Shown here: piece by piece, positions 48,380-57,332 of the stretch
Layout: every line of letters starts with the position of its first letter
Position numbering within the stretch: the first letter of the stretch is position 1
DNA from: Halovulum dunhuangense
GTDB lineage: Bacteria > Pseudomonadota > Alphaproteobacteria > Rhodobacterales > Rhodobacteraceae
Reading direction: 5' to 3'
Assembly: GCF_013093415.1 (NCBI RefSeq)
Contig: NZ_JABFBC010000003.1
Location: forward strand, 62,001 to 126,000
DNA: 64,000 bases
Program-made: the position numbers and the translations under genes
Notes under the pieces: model-generated
The model's database searches: none
What the model was told of the DNA's origin: nothing
The model's input: the letters and a program-made list of their open reading frames with translations, nothing else

Positions 48380-49348
48380 ATGCGCCACATGCGGATTGTT
48401 CCCGACGACACCAAGATCGACTTCTTCCGCTTCCCCGCGGTGTTCCTCGGGGTGTCGGGACTGCTGGCGATCGTCACCGTCATCTCGCTCTTCGTGCAGG
48501 GGCTCAACTACGGGATCGACTTCCTCGGAGGTACCACGATCCGGACCGAGGCGGCGACGCCCGTCGATGTCGCGGCCTACCGCACGGCGCTCGACCCGCT
48601 GGCGCTGGGCGACGTGTCGATCACCGAGATCTTCGACCCGACCTTCGCCGATGACGAGAACGTGGCGATGATCCGCATCCAGGCCCAGCCCGGTGCGGAA
48701 AGCGTGCCCGCCGAGACCGTCGAGGCGGTGCGCGTCGCGCTGGTGGAACTCGATCCCAGCCTGCGCTTCGCCGCGGTGGAATCCGTCGGCCCCAAGGTGT
48801 CTGGAGAGCTGATCCAGAGCGCCGGCATCGCCATCGGCCTGTCGATGCTGGGGATCCTGATCTACATCTGGCTGCGCTTCGAATGGCAGTTCGCGCTCGC
48901 CTCGGTGCTGGCGCTGATCCATGACGTGTTCCTGACCATCGGCGTCTTTTCCCTTCTCCAGATCCGCTTCGATCTTGCGATCATCGCGGCGCTGCTGACC
49001 ATCGTGGGCTACTCGATCAACGACACGGTGGTGATCTTCGACCGCGTGCGCGAGAACCTGCGCCGCTACAAGAAGACCGATCTGAAGGACGTGCTGAACC
49101 TGTCGATCAACGAGACGCTCAGCCGGACCTTCATGACCTCGGGCACCACGCTCCTGGCCCTGATCGCGCTGTTCGTGCTGGGCGGCGACGTGATCCGCGG
49201 CTTCGTCTTCGCGATCATCTGGGGCGTCGTGATCGGCACCTATTCCACCGTCTATGTCGCGACCGCCGCCCTTCTGAAGCTGGGCGTGGAACGCGACGAC
49301 GAGGACAAGAGCAAGGCCGGGACGCAGTTCGCGGACGTGGACGCGTGA
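48380..49348 (+). CDS. secF: Protein translocase subunit SecF
   Basis: SecF pairs with SecD. The 322-residue product has LNYGIDFLGGTTIRTEA, SVGPKVSGELIQSA and the helix motif TIVGYSINDTVVIFDRVREN. Six hydrophobic segments are visible. It follows secD by one base and overlaps the next gene by four bases (GTGA). Confidence 0.96.
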   Translation: MRHMRIVPDDTKIDFFRFPAVFLGVSGLLAIVTVISLFVQGLNYGIDFLGGTTIRTEAATPVDVAAYRTALDPLALGDVSITEIFDPTFADDENVAMIRIQAQPGAESVPAETVEAVRVALVELDPSLRFAAVESVGPKVSGELIQSAGIAIGLSMLGILIYIWLRFEWQFALASVLALIHDVFLTIGVFSLLQIRFDLAIIAALLTIVGYSINDTVVIFDRVRENLRRYKKTDLKDVLNLSINETLSRTFMTSGTTLLALIALFVLGGDVIRGFVFAIIWGVVIGTYSTVYVATAALLKLGVERDDEDKSKAGTQFADVDA

Positions 49349-49704
49349 TCCGGCTGAACGAGGCGCGCTTTCCCGCGGGCCAGCCGGTGGACGGCTACGG
49401 CCCCGGCTTCTTCCGGCTGGGCGAGACGCGCCATGACGGCCCGCTCGCGCTGCTGCCCGAGGGGGTCGTGCCCTGGGCGGGGCTTCCCGATCTTGCGCCC
49501 TTCCTGTCCCGCGCGGACCAGATCGACGTGCTGCTGGTGGGCATGGGCGCCGAGATCGCGCCGCTGCCCGCCGCGTTGCGCCACGCGCTCGAGCAGGCCG
49601 GGATCGGCGTGGAACTGATGGCGACGCCGCCGGCCTGCCGCACCTACAACGTGCTTCTGGCCGAGGCGCGGCGCGTGGCGCTGGCCGCGCTGCCGGTCGG
49701 CTGA
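49345..49704 (+). CDS. Mth938-like domain protein (DUF498, NDUFAF3-related)
   Basis: The 119-residue soluble protein has the family layout: GYGPGFFRLGE, then VLLVGMGAEIAPLP, a short helix and VELMATPPACRTYNVLLAEARRVALAALPVG. The human member NDUFAF3 is a complex I assembly factor, and the alphaproteobacterial member is often found next to secDF. The start is GTG at 49345 overlapping the secF stop. Its function in bacteria is unproven; assembly of the nuo-encoded complex in this same window is a reasonable guess. Confidence 0.83.
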   Translation: MIRLNEARFPAGQPVDGYGPGFFRLGETRHDGPLALLPEGVVPWAGLPDLAPFLSRADQIDVLLVGMGAEIAPLPAALRHALEQAGIGVELMATPPACRTYNVLLAEARRVALAALPVG

Positions 49705-49710
49705 TTTGGA

Positions 49711-49729
49711 CCCGCGCCCTTTTCGCGGG
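49711..49729 (+). terminator. Hairpin after the Mth938-like gene
   Basis: A 6-bp stem CCCGCG/CGCGGG with a seven-base T-containing loop lies seven bases after the stop codon. It may end the yajC-secD-secF transcript ahead of sodB. Weak evidence because no T-run follows the stem. Confidence 0.35.
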
Positions 49730-49826
49730 CCGCTTCGGGGTATATGTGTGCGCCAGGCGCGGGGCCCTTCGCCCGCCTCATGCCCGCGCGAAAAGAATTG
49801 AACGACCAACAGAAAGGACCGAAGCC

Positions 49827-50435
49827 ATGGCTTTCGAACTTCCCGATCTTCCCTATGCCCATGACGCGCTGGCCGCCGCCGGCATGTCGAAGGAAACCCT
49901 CGAATACCACCACGACCTGCACCACAAGGCCTATGTGGACAACGGCAACAAGCTGATCGCCGGCACCGAGTGGGAAGGCAAGTCGCTCGAGGACATCGTC
50001 AAGGGCACCTACCAGGCCGGCGCGGTGGCGCAGAACGGCATCTTCAACAACGCCTCGCAGCACTGGAACCACGTCCAGTTCTGGGAAATGATGGGCCCGA
50101 ACAAGCAGGCCATGCCGGGCGAGCTGGAAGCCCGCATCACCGACGCCTTCGGCTCGGTCGACAAGTTCAAGGCCGATTTCGCGGCCGCCGGCGCGGGCCA
50201 GTTCGGCTCGGGCTGGTGCTGGCTGGTGGTGGACACCGACGGCACCCTCAAGGTCACCAAGACCGAGAACGGCGTGAACCCGCTCTGCTTCAACCAGACG
50301 GCGCTTCTGGGCTGCGACGTGTGGGAGCACTCCTACTACATCGACTTCCGCAACAAGCGCCCGGCCTATCTGGAAAACTTCCTCAACAACCTGGTGAACT
50401 GGGAAAACGTCGCCGAGCGCCTGTCCAGGGCGTAA
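49827..50435 (+). CDS. sodB: Superoxide dismutase, iron-type
   Basis: This enzyme removes superoxide in the cytoplasm. The 202-residue product has the ligand-bearing stretches LEYHHDLHHKAYVD, FNNASQHWNHVQFW, and CDVWEHSYYIDFRNKRPAYLE (quoted in part: DVWEHSYYIDFRN). The glutamine two residues before HWNH is typical of the iron form. AGAAAGGACC precedes the ATG at 49827. A perfect hairpin follows the stop. It probably has its own promoter in the 122-base upstream gap (TATATG around 49741). Confidence 0.94.
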   Translation: MAFELPDLPYAHDALAAAGMSKETLEYHHDLHHKAYVDNGNKLIAGTEWEGKSLEDIVKGTYQAGAVAQNGIFNNASQHWNHVQFWEMMGPNKQAMPGELEARITDAFGSVDKFKADFAAAGAGQFGSGWCWLVVDTDGTLKVTKTENGVNPLCFNQTALLGCDVWEHSYYIDFRNKRPAYLENFLNNLVNWENVAERLSRA

Positions 50436-50461
50436 GGCATCCCCGCCAGAAACCGATGCGG

Positions 50462-50485
50462 CGGCCCGGGTCGATGCCCGGGCCG
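50462..50485 (+). terminator. Terminator-like hairpin after sodB
   Basis: A perfect 9-bp GC-rich stem (50462-50470 with 50477-50485) and a six-base loop tcgatg lie 26 bases after the sodB stop, followed by TCTGCGTTCG. It is the most convincing terminator in the window by stem strength. Confidence 0.6.
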
Positions 50486-50573
50486 TCTGCGTTCGTGAAT
50501 GTGTTGGCATCGCAAGGCATCCGGCGGCAAGCTGGCCGTATTGACAGCGTCAACGGATCCTTTTCGACGTGCC

Positions 50574-52376
50574 ATGACCCATTTCGACCTGCGCCGAATT
50601 CTCGGCCCCGCGACATTTATTGCCCTCGTCCTGATCCTGACCCACGCACAGCGCCAGAACGGCCCCTGGGTGATTGCCCTTGGCGTCCTGCTGCTGTCGC
50701 TTCCCACTGCGATGTTCCTGACCTACCGCACCACGCTTGGCAAACTGCTGCGGCTTGCGGCATGGCGCAGCGGGACGCCCCTGCGGGGGGTCCTGCTGAA
50801 GCCGTACCTCGGGGCGACGCTGTCCTTCCTTGTCAGCATCGTCGGCGCCTTTGCCCTGCTGACCGCCCTGATCGGTTTCGGGCCGCTTGATCTTGCGCTG
50901 ATCGCGATTTCGCCAGCGGTGTTCCTGCCGGTCCGGCGCTGGATCGCGGGCCGCGCGGACGGCCATCTGGAGCCGCTCTACCTGCCGGGCTACGTCCTGT
51001 GGAGTTCGGCCTGGATCACCGCCGCGATCATGGCGCTGGCAGCACTTGCCCTGCGCCTGTTCTTCGGTGAGCACGAGGGAAACTATGCCTCGCTGGCCGC
51101 GGCGATGGAGGCGGGGCGCGCGGGCGCCGGCCTGATCGGCGACAGCGCCATCGCCGGACTGGTCGCAAGATGGGCCGGCATCCTCAACGCGGTCGAGAGC
51201 TTCGTGATGGGCAGCCTCGGGCAGTTCGGCTCTCCGGGCAGCGTCCTTGCGCTGGGGATCATCCTTGCGCGCGACTTCGCCCTGTTCCTTGCCCTCGCCA
51301 CGCTCTTTGCCGCCTTCTGCCTGCCGCTTGGCGAATACCGGCGGATCCTGCATCGCAGGACGGAACTGGACCTGCCGCCGCCGTCTGCCGTGGGCATCGC
51401 CTTCGTGTCGGCCATCGGCACGGTTGCCGTCATCGCCTATCTCCAGGTCTTCGCGCTGGTGGACCAGGCGATCCGCAACAGCCCCTGGCTGAGTGCCACG
51501 ACCGAACGGGCGGGGCGGCTGGTCGAGCAGATCGACCAGGCGTTCTACGAAAGCGGCACGATCGATCAGATCAACGCGGCGCTGGGCGATGCGGCGCTGG
51601 ATCCGCAGCAAATGGCGACGCTGGAACAGTCCCTCGTTTCCGGATTCGACGCGATGGAGCGCAACATCGACGGCTATCTCGACTGGTACTACAGCCTGCC
51701 TGCGGAATACGCCCGAACCGGACATCTGCTTGCCGGAAACCTGGAAGAGCATCTTCGCTCGAAGCTTGTGGAGCACCTGGAGGCGGGCGATCCGTTCGAC
51801 GAAACCGACCGTGCCTTCAGGGGCGCACGGTCCGAACTGGACGCCGTGATCGACGCCAGGATCAGGGCTATCCTCGACGAGAACCGGGTGATGCCCGACC
51901 CCGACGGCGATGCCGTGGTGACGCGCCGCACATCGCTTGCCGAACTCGAGACGCTTGCGGCCGAATCCTCGGTCCTTTCCTTCGGGCAGCGGGGTGCCAT
52001 TGCGGGCGCGACGGGCGCAGCGGTCGCGGCGGCGGTCGTCGCCAAGGCGGGGACCAAGGGCATTCTCAAGATTGCGGCGAAGGCAGCGGTGAAATCGGCG
52101 ACCTCCAAGAGCGTATCCACGCTTGGCGGTGCTGGCATGGGCGCCGCCGCGGGGGCTGCGGCCGGATCGGTCGTTCCCGTCCTCGGCACGGCTGTCGGCG
52201 CGGCGATAGGCGGTGTGGTCGGGGGCCTCGCGACCGCGGTGGCGGTGGACACCGGCCTTCTGGCCCTGGAGGAAGCGTTTGCGCGCGACGATCACAGGGC
52301 GGACCTGGTGGCCGTCCTGTCCGAGATGGAAGCCGAGGCGCTGGCCAACCTGCGCGGATTTGCCCAGGCCCGTTGA
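50574..52376 (+). CDS. Unknown membrane protein with C-terminal glycine-zipper region
   Basis: I do not recognise a family. The 600-residue product has about six hydrophobic helices in its first half (roughly 12-32, 36-52, 80-103, 142-165, 222-245, 265-290), then a long soluble, probably helical region (295-450), and then an Ala/Gly-rich hydrophobic stretch (about 470-570) with glycine-zipper repeats such as GAAAGAAAGSVV and GAAIGGVVGG. It ends with an acidic helix. The layout suggests a large membrane protein that can insert a second hydrophobic block, as pore-forming or scaffold proteins do, but this is speculation. The upstream segment contains TTGACAGCGTCAA at 50541. Third-position G/C bias is slightly weaker than in neighbours. 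Confidence 0.75.
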   Translation: MTHFDLRRILGPATFIALVLILTHAQRQNGPWVIALGVLLLSLPTAMFLTYRTTLGKLLRLAAWRSGTPLRGVLLKPYLGATLSFLVSIVGAFALLTALIGFGPLDLALIAISPAVFLPVRRWIAGRADGHLEPLYLPGYVLWSSAWITAAIMALAALALRLFFGEHEGNYASLAAAMEAGRAGAGLIGDSAIAGLVARWAGILNAVESFVMGSLGQFGSPGSVLALGIILARDFALFLALATLFAAFCLPLGEYRRILHRRTELDLPPPSAVGIAFVSAIGTVAVIAYLQVFALVDQAIRNSPWLSATTERAGRLVEQIDQAFYESGTIDQINAALGDAALDPQQMATLEQSLVSGFDAMERNIDGYLDWYYSLPAEYARTGHLLAGNLEEHLRSKLVEHLEAGDPFDETDRAFRGARSELDAVIDARIRAILDENRVMPDPDGDAVVTRRTSLAELETLAAESSVLSFGQRGAIAGATGAAVAAAVVAKAGTKGILKIAAKAAVKSATSKSVSTLGGAGMGAAAGAAAGSVVPVLGTAVGAAIGGVVGGLATAVAVDTGLLALEEAFARDDHRADLVAVLSEMEAEALANLRGFAQAR

Positions 52377-52453
52377 TCCCGGCCGTTTCCGCACTGGAAC
52401 ATCCGCAAGCCAGCCGATATCCCGGACGCCATGATCCGGACAGGTGCCATCAC

Positions 52454-53350
52454 ATGACGAACGAGATGCGCGGCGTCGCAGCCATCGTGGCGGCCTGCAC
52501 GATCTGGGGGCTGTCGGGGCTCTATTTCGACGGCATCTCGCATGTGGGGCCGCTCGAGGTGCTGTCGCACCGGGTGATCTGGAGCCTGGCCTTCTTCATC
52601 CTGCTCTTCACGCTGCAAAAGCGCCTGCCCGAGTTCCGTGCCGCCTTTTCGCAGCCCCGGCGGCTGGGGCGGATCGGGCTTGCGGCCATCGCGGTCTCGG
52701 CCAACTGGTTCGGCTATATCTGGGCGATCCAGAACGGCCATGCGACCGAGGCGAGCATGGGCTACTACATCTTCCCGCTGGTCGCCGTCGCGATGGGCTA
52801 TTTCGCCTTCGGCGAGCGGTTCAGCCCGCTTCAGCGCACGGCCATCGCGCTGGCGCTTGGCGCGGTGCTGGTGCTGACGCTGCAACTGGGCACGCCGCCC
52901 TGGATCGCGCTGATCCTGGCCGCAAGCTTCGGCACCTACGGGCTGATCAAGAAGGCGCTTCCGCTTGGCCCCGTCCTGTCGGTCGGGGTCGAGACGGCGC
53001 TGCTGCTGCCGCTGGCGCTGGGCTTCCTGATCTGGCAGGGCACGGCCGGGCGGCTGGTCGCGGTCACGCCGGGCGATGTCGCCTACCTGATGCTGTCGGC
53101 GGGTTTCACCGGGGTGCCGCTGGTGCTGTTCTCCTACGCCTCGCGCAGGCTGGCCTATGCGACGCTGGGGCTGGTGCAGTACATGAACCCCACGCTGCAA
53201 TTCGTGATCGCGATGATCTATTTCGGAGAGCCATTCGGCCCGGCGCAGGCGCTGGCCTTTCCGCTGATCTGGGCGGGCGTCGCGCTTTACTGCGTGGACC
53301 TGTGGCGGCGCGACCGGGCGGCGCGGCGGCTGCCGCCCGCCCAGCTCTGA
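52454..53350 (+). CDS. rarD: EamA/RarD family transporter
   Basis: The 298-residue inner-membrane protein has ten hydrophobic helices and the RarD subgroup marks GVAAIVAACTIWGLSGLYF, HRVIWSLAF, LKKALPLGPVLSVGVETALLLP-type text (here GLIKKALPLGPVLSVGVET) and QYMNPTLQFVIAM. RarD-like proteins are drug/metabolite-superfamily exporters with unknown substrate. The ATG at 52454 is the first that fits; the longer frame upstream overlaps the previous gene in another frame. It is convergent with the LOG-family gene (3-base gap). Confidence 0.88.
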   Translation: MTNEMRGVAAIVAACTIWGLSGLYFDGISHVGPLEVLSHRVIWSLAFFILLFTLQKRLPEFRAAFSQPRRLGRIGLAAIAVSANWFGYIWAIQNGHATEASMGYYIFPLVAVAMGYFAFGERFSPLQRTAIALALGAVLVLTLQLGTPPWIALILAASFGTYGLIKKALPLGPVLSVGVETALLLPLALGFLIWQGTAGRLVAVTPGDVAYLMLSAGFTGVPLVLFSYASRRLAYATLGLVQYMNPTLQFVIAMIYFGEPFGPAQALAFPLIWAGVALYCVDLWRRDRAARRLPPAQL

Positions 53351-53353
53351 GCC

Positions 53354-53905
53354 TCAGCCCCTGAGCGCGTCCAGGATCTGCGCGGGCGTATCGGCCACGC
53401 GATAAAGATCGTGCAGGCTTTCCGCGCCGAAGCCCCTGTCGGTCACCCGCGCCAGCAGGTCCAGAAGCGGATCCCAGTAGCCGTTGGTATTCAGCAGGAA
53501 CACCGGCTTGTCGTGCAGTTTCAGCTGGCGCCAGGTCAGCACCTCGAAGAACTCGTCCAGCGTGCCGATGCCGCCGGGCAGCGTCACGATGGCGTCGGCG
53601 TTCATGAACATGACCTTCTTGCGCTCGTGCATGGTCTCGGTCACCACATAGGAGGTGAGGTCGCGCTTGCCCACCTCGAGCCGGACCAGGTGCTCGGGGA
53701 TCACGCCGAACGTCTCGCCGCCGGCGGCCTGTGCGGCCCGCGCGACGCTGCCCATCAGCCCGACATCGCCCGCGCCGTAGACAAGCCTGTGGCCGGCCTG
53801 GGCCAGGCCCTGGCCAAGCGCGATGGCGGCCGCCTCGTAGGCGGGGTCGGTGCCGGGACGCGAGCCGCAGAACACGCAGACCGAGCGGGGGGGAGTCTGT
53901 AACAT
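53354..53905 (-). CDS. LOG family protein (cytokinin-riboside-phosphate phosphoribohydrolase type)
   Basis: The 183-residue product has the LOG hallmark LPGGIGTLDEFFEVLTW and the nucleotide loop VFCGSRPGTDPAYEAAA at the start, with GAGDVGLMGSVARAA between. Family members split N6-modified AMP into free base and ribose-5-phosphate; many bacterial ones act on AMP-like nucleotides. The older label, lysine decarboxylase, is wrong for this family. It is divergent from the LysM gene (138-base gap). Confidence 0.9.
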   Translation of the reverse strand: MLQTPPRSVCVFCGSRPGTDPAYEAAAIALGQGLAQAGHRLVYGAGDVGLMGSVARAAQAAGGETFGVIPEHLVRLEVGKRDLTSYVVTETMHERKKVMFMNADAIVTLPGGIGTLDEFFEVLTWRQLKLHDKPVFLLNTNGYWDPLLDLLARVTDRGFGAESLHDLYRVADTPAQILDALRG

Positions 53906-54043
53906 CCGGATGACGCCTGTATCTTGTAAATGCCTTGTGATTGGCGCATTTTGTCAGTCAATTCTTGGAATTGCGAGAGATTCCGACCCTTTGGGGCCCG
54001 GAATTCGCGGGCGCCGGGATGGCGCGAAAGGATGCGGACCGGG

Positions 54044-55408
54044 ATGGACGAGAAAGAGACGATGCCGCAGGCCGAAGCCGGCGCCTCGCGCAGCCGCGCA
54101 AGGGGGCGCTGGTTGCTGCTGGGCGTGCTTGCCGTGGCGGTCGCGGCGGGCCTTGGCATCCTGCGCCAGCTGGGCGACATGGCGCAGGGTCCGCGCGGCA
54201 CGGATGTCGCGACGACCGCCGCGCCGGCACCTGCCGGGCAGACCCCCGCAGCCCAGCCGGGATCCGTGGCTGAACCGGCACCGGGGCCCGCAGCGCCGCA
54301 GCCAGAGCCAGAGCCGCAGCCGGGGACCGGGACGGAAACCGCTGCCGCCGGGCCGGCGCCCGTGGCCGGGACCACGGCAGAGCCGGAAACCGGGACCGCC
54401 GCCGCCGAAGCCGAACCCGAGCCAGAACCCGAGCCAGAGCCGCGGACCGCCGCCGCCGAAGAGGGCGACACCGAACAGGCCGCGCCCCCGCCCAGCATCG
54501 ACATCACCCGCATCGACGCGACCGGCAACGCGCTGGTCGCGGGCCGCGCCGCGCCGGGCAGCACGGTCGAGATCCGCTCGGGCGAGACGGTGCTCGGCAC
54601 CGCCGAGACCGATGCGCGGGGCGAGTTCGTGGGCTTCGTCGAGGTGGAGACCGGCACCGCCTCCGGGCCGCAGGTCATCACCGTCGCAACCCGCGACGCC
54701 GAGGCAGAGACGGACAGCCCGGCCGCCCCCGCGGGCGAGGCGCTGGTCATCCTGCCCGCGCCCCCTGCCGAGCCCGCCGCGGAACCCCAGACCGCCGCGG
54801 AACCCGAGACCGCCGCGGAACCCGAACTGGCCGAGCCGACCGCCGGGCCCGCGGCAGAGGAACCCGCCGCCCCGCTGGTCGTGGCCGCCAGCGATCAGGG
54901 CGTGCGCGTCGTGCAACCGGCCGAGGCCGGGCTGGTCGCGGGCGTCACGCTGGATGCCATCAGCTATGACGAGTCCGGGGCCGTGGCGCTGTCGGGCCGT
55001 GCCGCGGCGGGCCAGGCGCTGCGCATCTACGCCAACGATGCCGCCGTCGCCGCGGCCCAGGGCGACGATGCCGGCCAGTGGCAGGCCACGATCACCGATC
55101 TTGCCGCCGGGCGCTACACGCTGCGCGTCGATGCGCTGGCCGAGAATGGGCGCGTGACCAGCCGCGCCGAAACCCCCTTCGAGCGTGTCTTTCCCGCGGA
55201 CGAGGCCGAGGCCCCGCTGGAAGAGGGCGCGATCCGCGTTACCGTGCAGCCGGGCAACTCGCTCTGGGTGCTGGCACGCGACCGCTACGGGCAGGGCGTG
55301 CTCTATACGCAGATCTTCGCGGCCAACCGCGACGCGATCCGCGATCCGGACCTGATCTATCCGGGGCAGGTGTTCACCCTGCCCGCGGAGGACGAGTTCG
55401 ACCGCTGA
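54044..55408 (+). CDS. Membrane-anchored LysM protein with Pro/Glu/Ala-rich linker
   Basis: The 454-residue product has a short cytoplasmic part, one membrane helix (about 23-42, WLLLGVLAVAVAAGLGIL), and then a disordered Ala/Pro/Glu-rich linker (to about 145, with EPEPEPEPEP). Two Ig-like repeats follow (around 150-225 and 305-390), and the last 50 residues are a LysM domain (VTVQPGNSLWVLARDRYGQG ... YPGQVFTL). It should bind peptidoglycan from an inner-membrane anchor. ATG 54044 is chosen at a distance of about 12 from AAAGGA; 54032 is an alternative. It precedes the Atm1-type gene by 40 bases. Confidence 0.82.
   Translation: MDEKETMPQAEAGASRSRARGRWLLLGVLAVAVAAGLGILRQLGDMAQGPRGTDVATTAAPAPAGQTPAAQPGSVAEPAPGPAAPQPEPEPQPGTGTETAAAGPAPVAGTTAEPETGTAAAEAEPEPEPEPEPRTAAAEEGDTEQAAPPPSIDITRIDATGNALVAGRAAPGSTVEIRSGETVLGTAETDARGEFVGFVEVETGTASGPQVITVATRDAEAETDSPAAPAGEALVILPAPPAEPAAEPQTAAEPETAAEPELAEPTAGPAAEEPAAPLVVAASDQGVRVVQPAEAGLVAGVTLDAISYDESGAVALSGRAAAGQALRIYANDAAVAAAQGDDAGQWQATITDLAAGRYTLRVDALAENGRVTSRAETPFERVFPADEAEAPLEEGAIRVTVQPGNSLWVLARDRYGQGVLYTQIFAANRDAIRDPDLIYPGQVFTLPAEDEFDR
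54772..54824 (+). repeat. 18-base tandem repeat in the LysM-protein gene
   Basis: Two perfect copies of an 18-base unit (54789-54806 and 54807-54824) and one partial copy upstream encode the AEPETA-type hexapeptide repeat in the linker of the LysM protein. Such repeats change copy number easily and could vary between strains without breaking the frame. Confidence 0.75.
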
Positions 55409-55448
55409 TCCAGCAGCGCCCCCGCGGCGCGGAACAGGAACGGACGAC

Positions 55449-57284
55449 ATGAGCACAGGCGACATTTCGGCGCCCGCCGAACGGCGCAGCGCGCTGCGCA
55501 CCATCCGCAAGGTGGGGCCCTATCTCTGGCCCGCGGGCGAATGGGGCCTGCGCGCGCGCGTGGTCGTGGCCGTCCTGGCGCTGGTGCTTGGCAAGGTGGC
55601 GACCGTCGCGATCCCGGCCTTCTTCGGCTACACGGTGGACAGTCTCGCGCCCGAGGATGCGGCGCAGGACACGGGCTTCCTGCTGATCACCTCGTCGGTG
55701 GGGCTGGTGCTGGCTTACGGCGCCATGCGGCTGGCAAGCGTGGGCTTCAACCAGCTGCGCGACGCGGTCTTTGCCCGCGTGGGCCAGCGGGCGCTCAGGA
55801 AGCTCGCGCTGGAAACCTTTCGCCATATCCACGCGCTGTCGCTGCGCTATCACATCACGCGCAAGACCGGCGGCCTGAGCCGGATCATCGAGCGTGGCGT
55901 GAAGGGCGTCGATTTCCTGCTGCGGTTCCTGCTGTTTTCCATCGGGCCGCTGGTGCTGGAACTCACGCTGGTCTGCGCGATCTTCGCCTTCGCCTTCGGC
56001 ACCGCCTATGTGCTGGTCGTGGTGCTGACCATCGCGCTTTACGTCTGGTTCACCTTCGCGGTCACCGAATGGCGGGTGAAGATCCGCCGCAAGATGAACG
56101 AAGAGGACACCAACGCCAACCAGAAGGCCATCGACAGCCTGCTGAACTTCGAGACGGTCAAGTATTTCGGCGCCGAGGCGCGGGAAGCCGCGCGCTACGA
56201 CGTGTCGATGCAGGGCTACGAGAAGATGGCGGTGATGACCTCGGTCTCGCTGGCCGGGCTCAATTTCGGCCAGTCGCTGCTGATCACCGCGGGGCTGGTG
56301 GCGGTGATGGTGCTGGGGGCGCTGGCCGTGCAGGACGGCAGCTTCTCCGTCGGCCAGTTCGTGATGATCAACGCCTACATGGTGCAGATCACCATGCCGC
56401 TGAATTTCCTGGGTTCCGTCTACCGCGAGATCCGGCAAAGCCTGGTGGACATGGGCGAGATGTTCGACCTGCTGGAAGTCCCGCCCGAGGTGGAGGACCG
56501 CCCCGGCGCCAGGCCGCTGAAGGTGTCCGGCGGGCGCATCGCCTTCGAGGGGGTACAGTTCGGCTATGACCGCGACCGCCAGATCCTGCACGGGCTCGAC
56601 CTGGTGGTCGAGGCGGGGCAGACCGTGGCCGTGGTGGGGCCGTCGGGGTCGGGCAAGTCCACCATCGGGCGGCTTCTGTTCCGTTTCTACGACGTGGATG
56701 GCGGGCGGCTGAGCATCGACGGGCAGGACGTGCGCGACGTGACGCAGGAAAGCCTGCGGTCGCAGATCGGCGTGGTGCCGCAGGACACGGTGCTGTTCAA
56801 CGACACCATCGGCTACAACATCGCCTATGGCCGCCCCGACGCCACCCGGCAAGAGGTCGAGGCGGCGGCAAAGGCCGCGCGGATCCACGATTTCATCGCC
56901 GGTCTGCCCAAGGGCTACGACACCACCGTGGGCGAGCGCGGGCTGAAGCTGTCGGGCGGCGAGAAGCAGCGCGTGGGCATCGCGCGCACGCTTCTGAAGA
57001 ACCCGCCGATCCTGCTTCTGGACGAGGCGACCTCGGCGCTGGATACCGACACCGAGCGCGAGATCCAGGATTCCCTGCGCGCGATGGGCGAGGGGCGCAG
57101 CGTCATCACCATCGCGCACCGGCTGTCGACGGTGGTCGATGCCGACCGCATCGTGGTGCTGGACAAGGGCCGCGTGGTCGAGACCGGCACCCATGACGAA
57201 CTGCTGTCCCGCGGCGGGCGCTACGCCCGCATGTGGCAGCGCCAGCAGGCGGGCGAGGACGACGACAGCACCGCCGTCGCGTGA
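55449..57284 (+). CDS. Atm1-type ABC exporter (fused permease-ATPase)
   Basis: The 611-residue half-transporter has six membrane helices (about 30-310) and an ATPase domain with Walker [11 protein letters not shown]-loop [17 protein letters not shown], signature LSGGEKQRV, Walker [13 protein letters not shown] and H-loop IAHRLST. The segment [23 protein letters not shown] and [14 protein letters not shown] mark the Atm1/ABCB7 heavy-metal group, which exports glutathione-linked sulfur or metal compounds. The gene's 3' end is repeated just after the stop (see findings). It is convergent with the RND gene. Confidence 0.92.
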   Translation: MSTGDISAPAERRSALRTIRKVGPYLWPAGEWGLRARVVVAVLALVLGKVATVAIPAFFGYTVDSLAPEDAAQDTGFLLITSSVGLVLAYGAMRLASVGFNQLRDAVFARVGQRALRKLALETFRHIHALSLRYHITRKTGGLSRIIERGVKGVDFLLRFLLFSIGPLVLELTLVCAIFAFAFGTAYVLVVVLTIALYVWFTFAVTEWRVKIRRKMNEEDTNANQKAIDSLLNFETVKYFGAEAREAARYDVSMQGYEKMAVMTSVSLAGLNFGQSLLITAGLVAVMVLGALAVQDGSFSVGQFVMINAYMVQITMPLNFLGSVYREIRQSLVDMGEMFDLLEVPPEVEDRPGARPLKVSGGRIAFEGVQFGYDRDRQILHGLDLVVEAGQTVAVVGPSGSGKSTIGRLLFRFYDVDGGRLSIDGQDVRDVTQESLRSQIGVVPQDTVLFNDTIGYNIAYGRPDATRQEVEAAAKAARIHDFIAGLPKGYDTTVGERGLKLSGGEKQRVGIARTLLKNPPILLLDEATSALDTDTEREIQDSLRAMGEGRSVITIAHRLSTVVDADRIVVLDKGRVVETGTHDELLSRGGRYARMWQRQQAGEDDDSTAVA

Positions 57285-57332
57285 TCTCGCCGGACGAGGG
57301 CGACAGCAGCGCCGTCGCCTGAGAGCCGCGGC

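Noticed and set aside
50541-50553. TTGAC-AGC-GTCAA as a shared regulator site with the fpr repeat
   Set aside because: Arm order and spacing differ (TTGAC first, N3) from the fpr repeat (GTCAA first, N6), so a common site is not supported.
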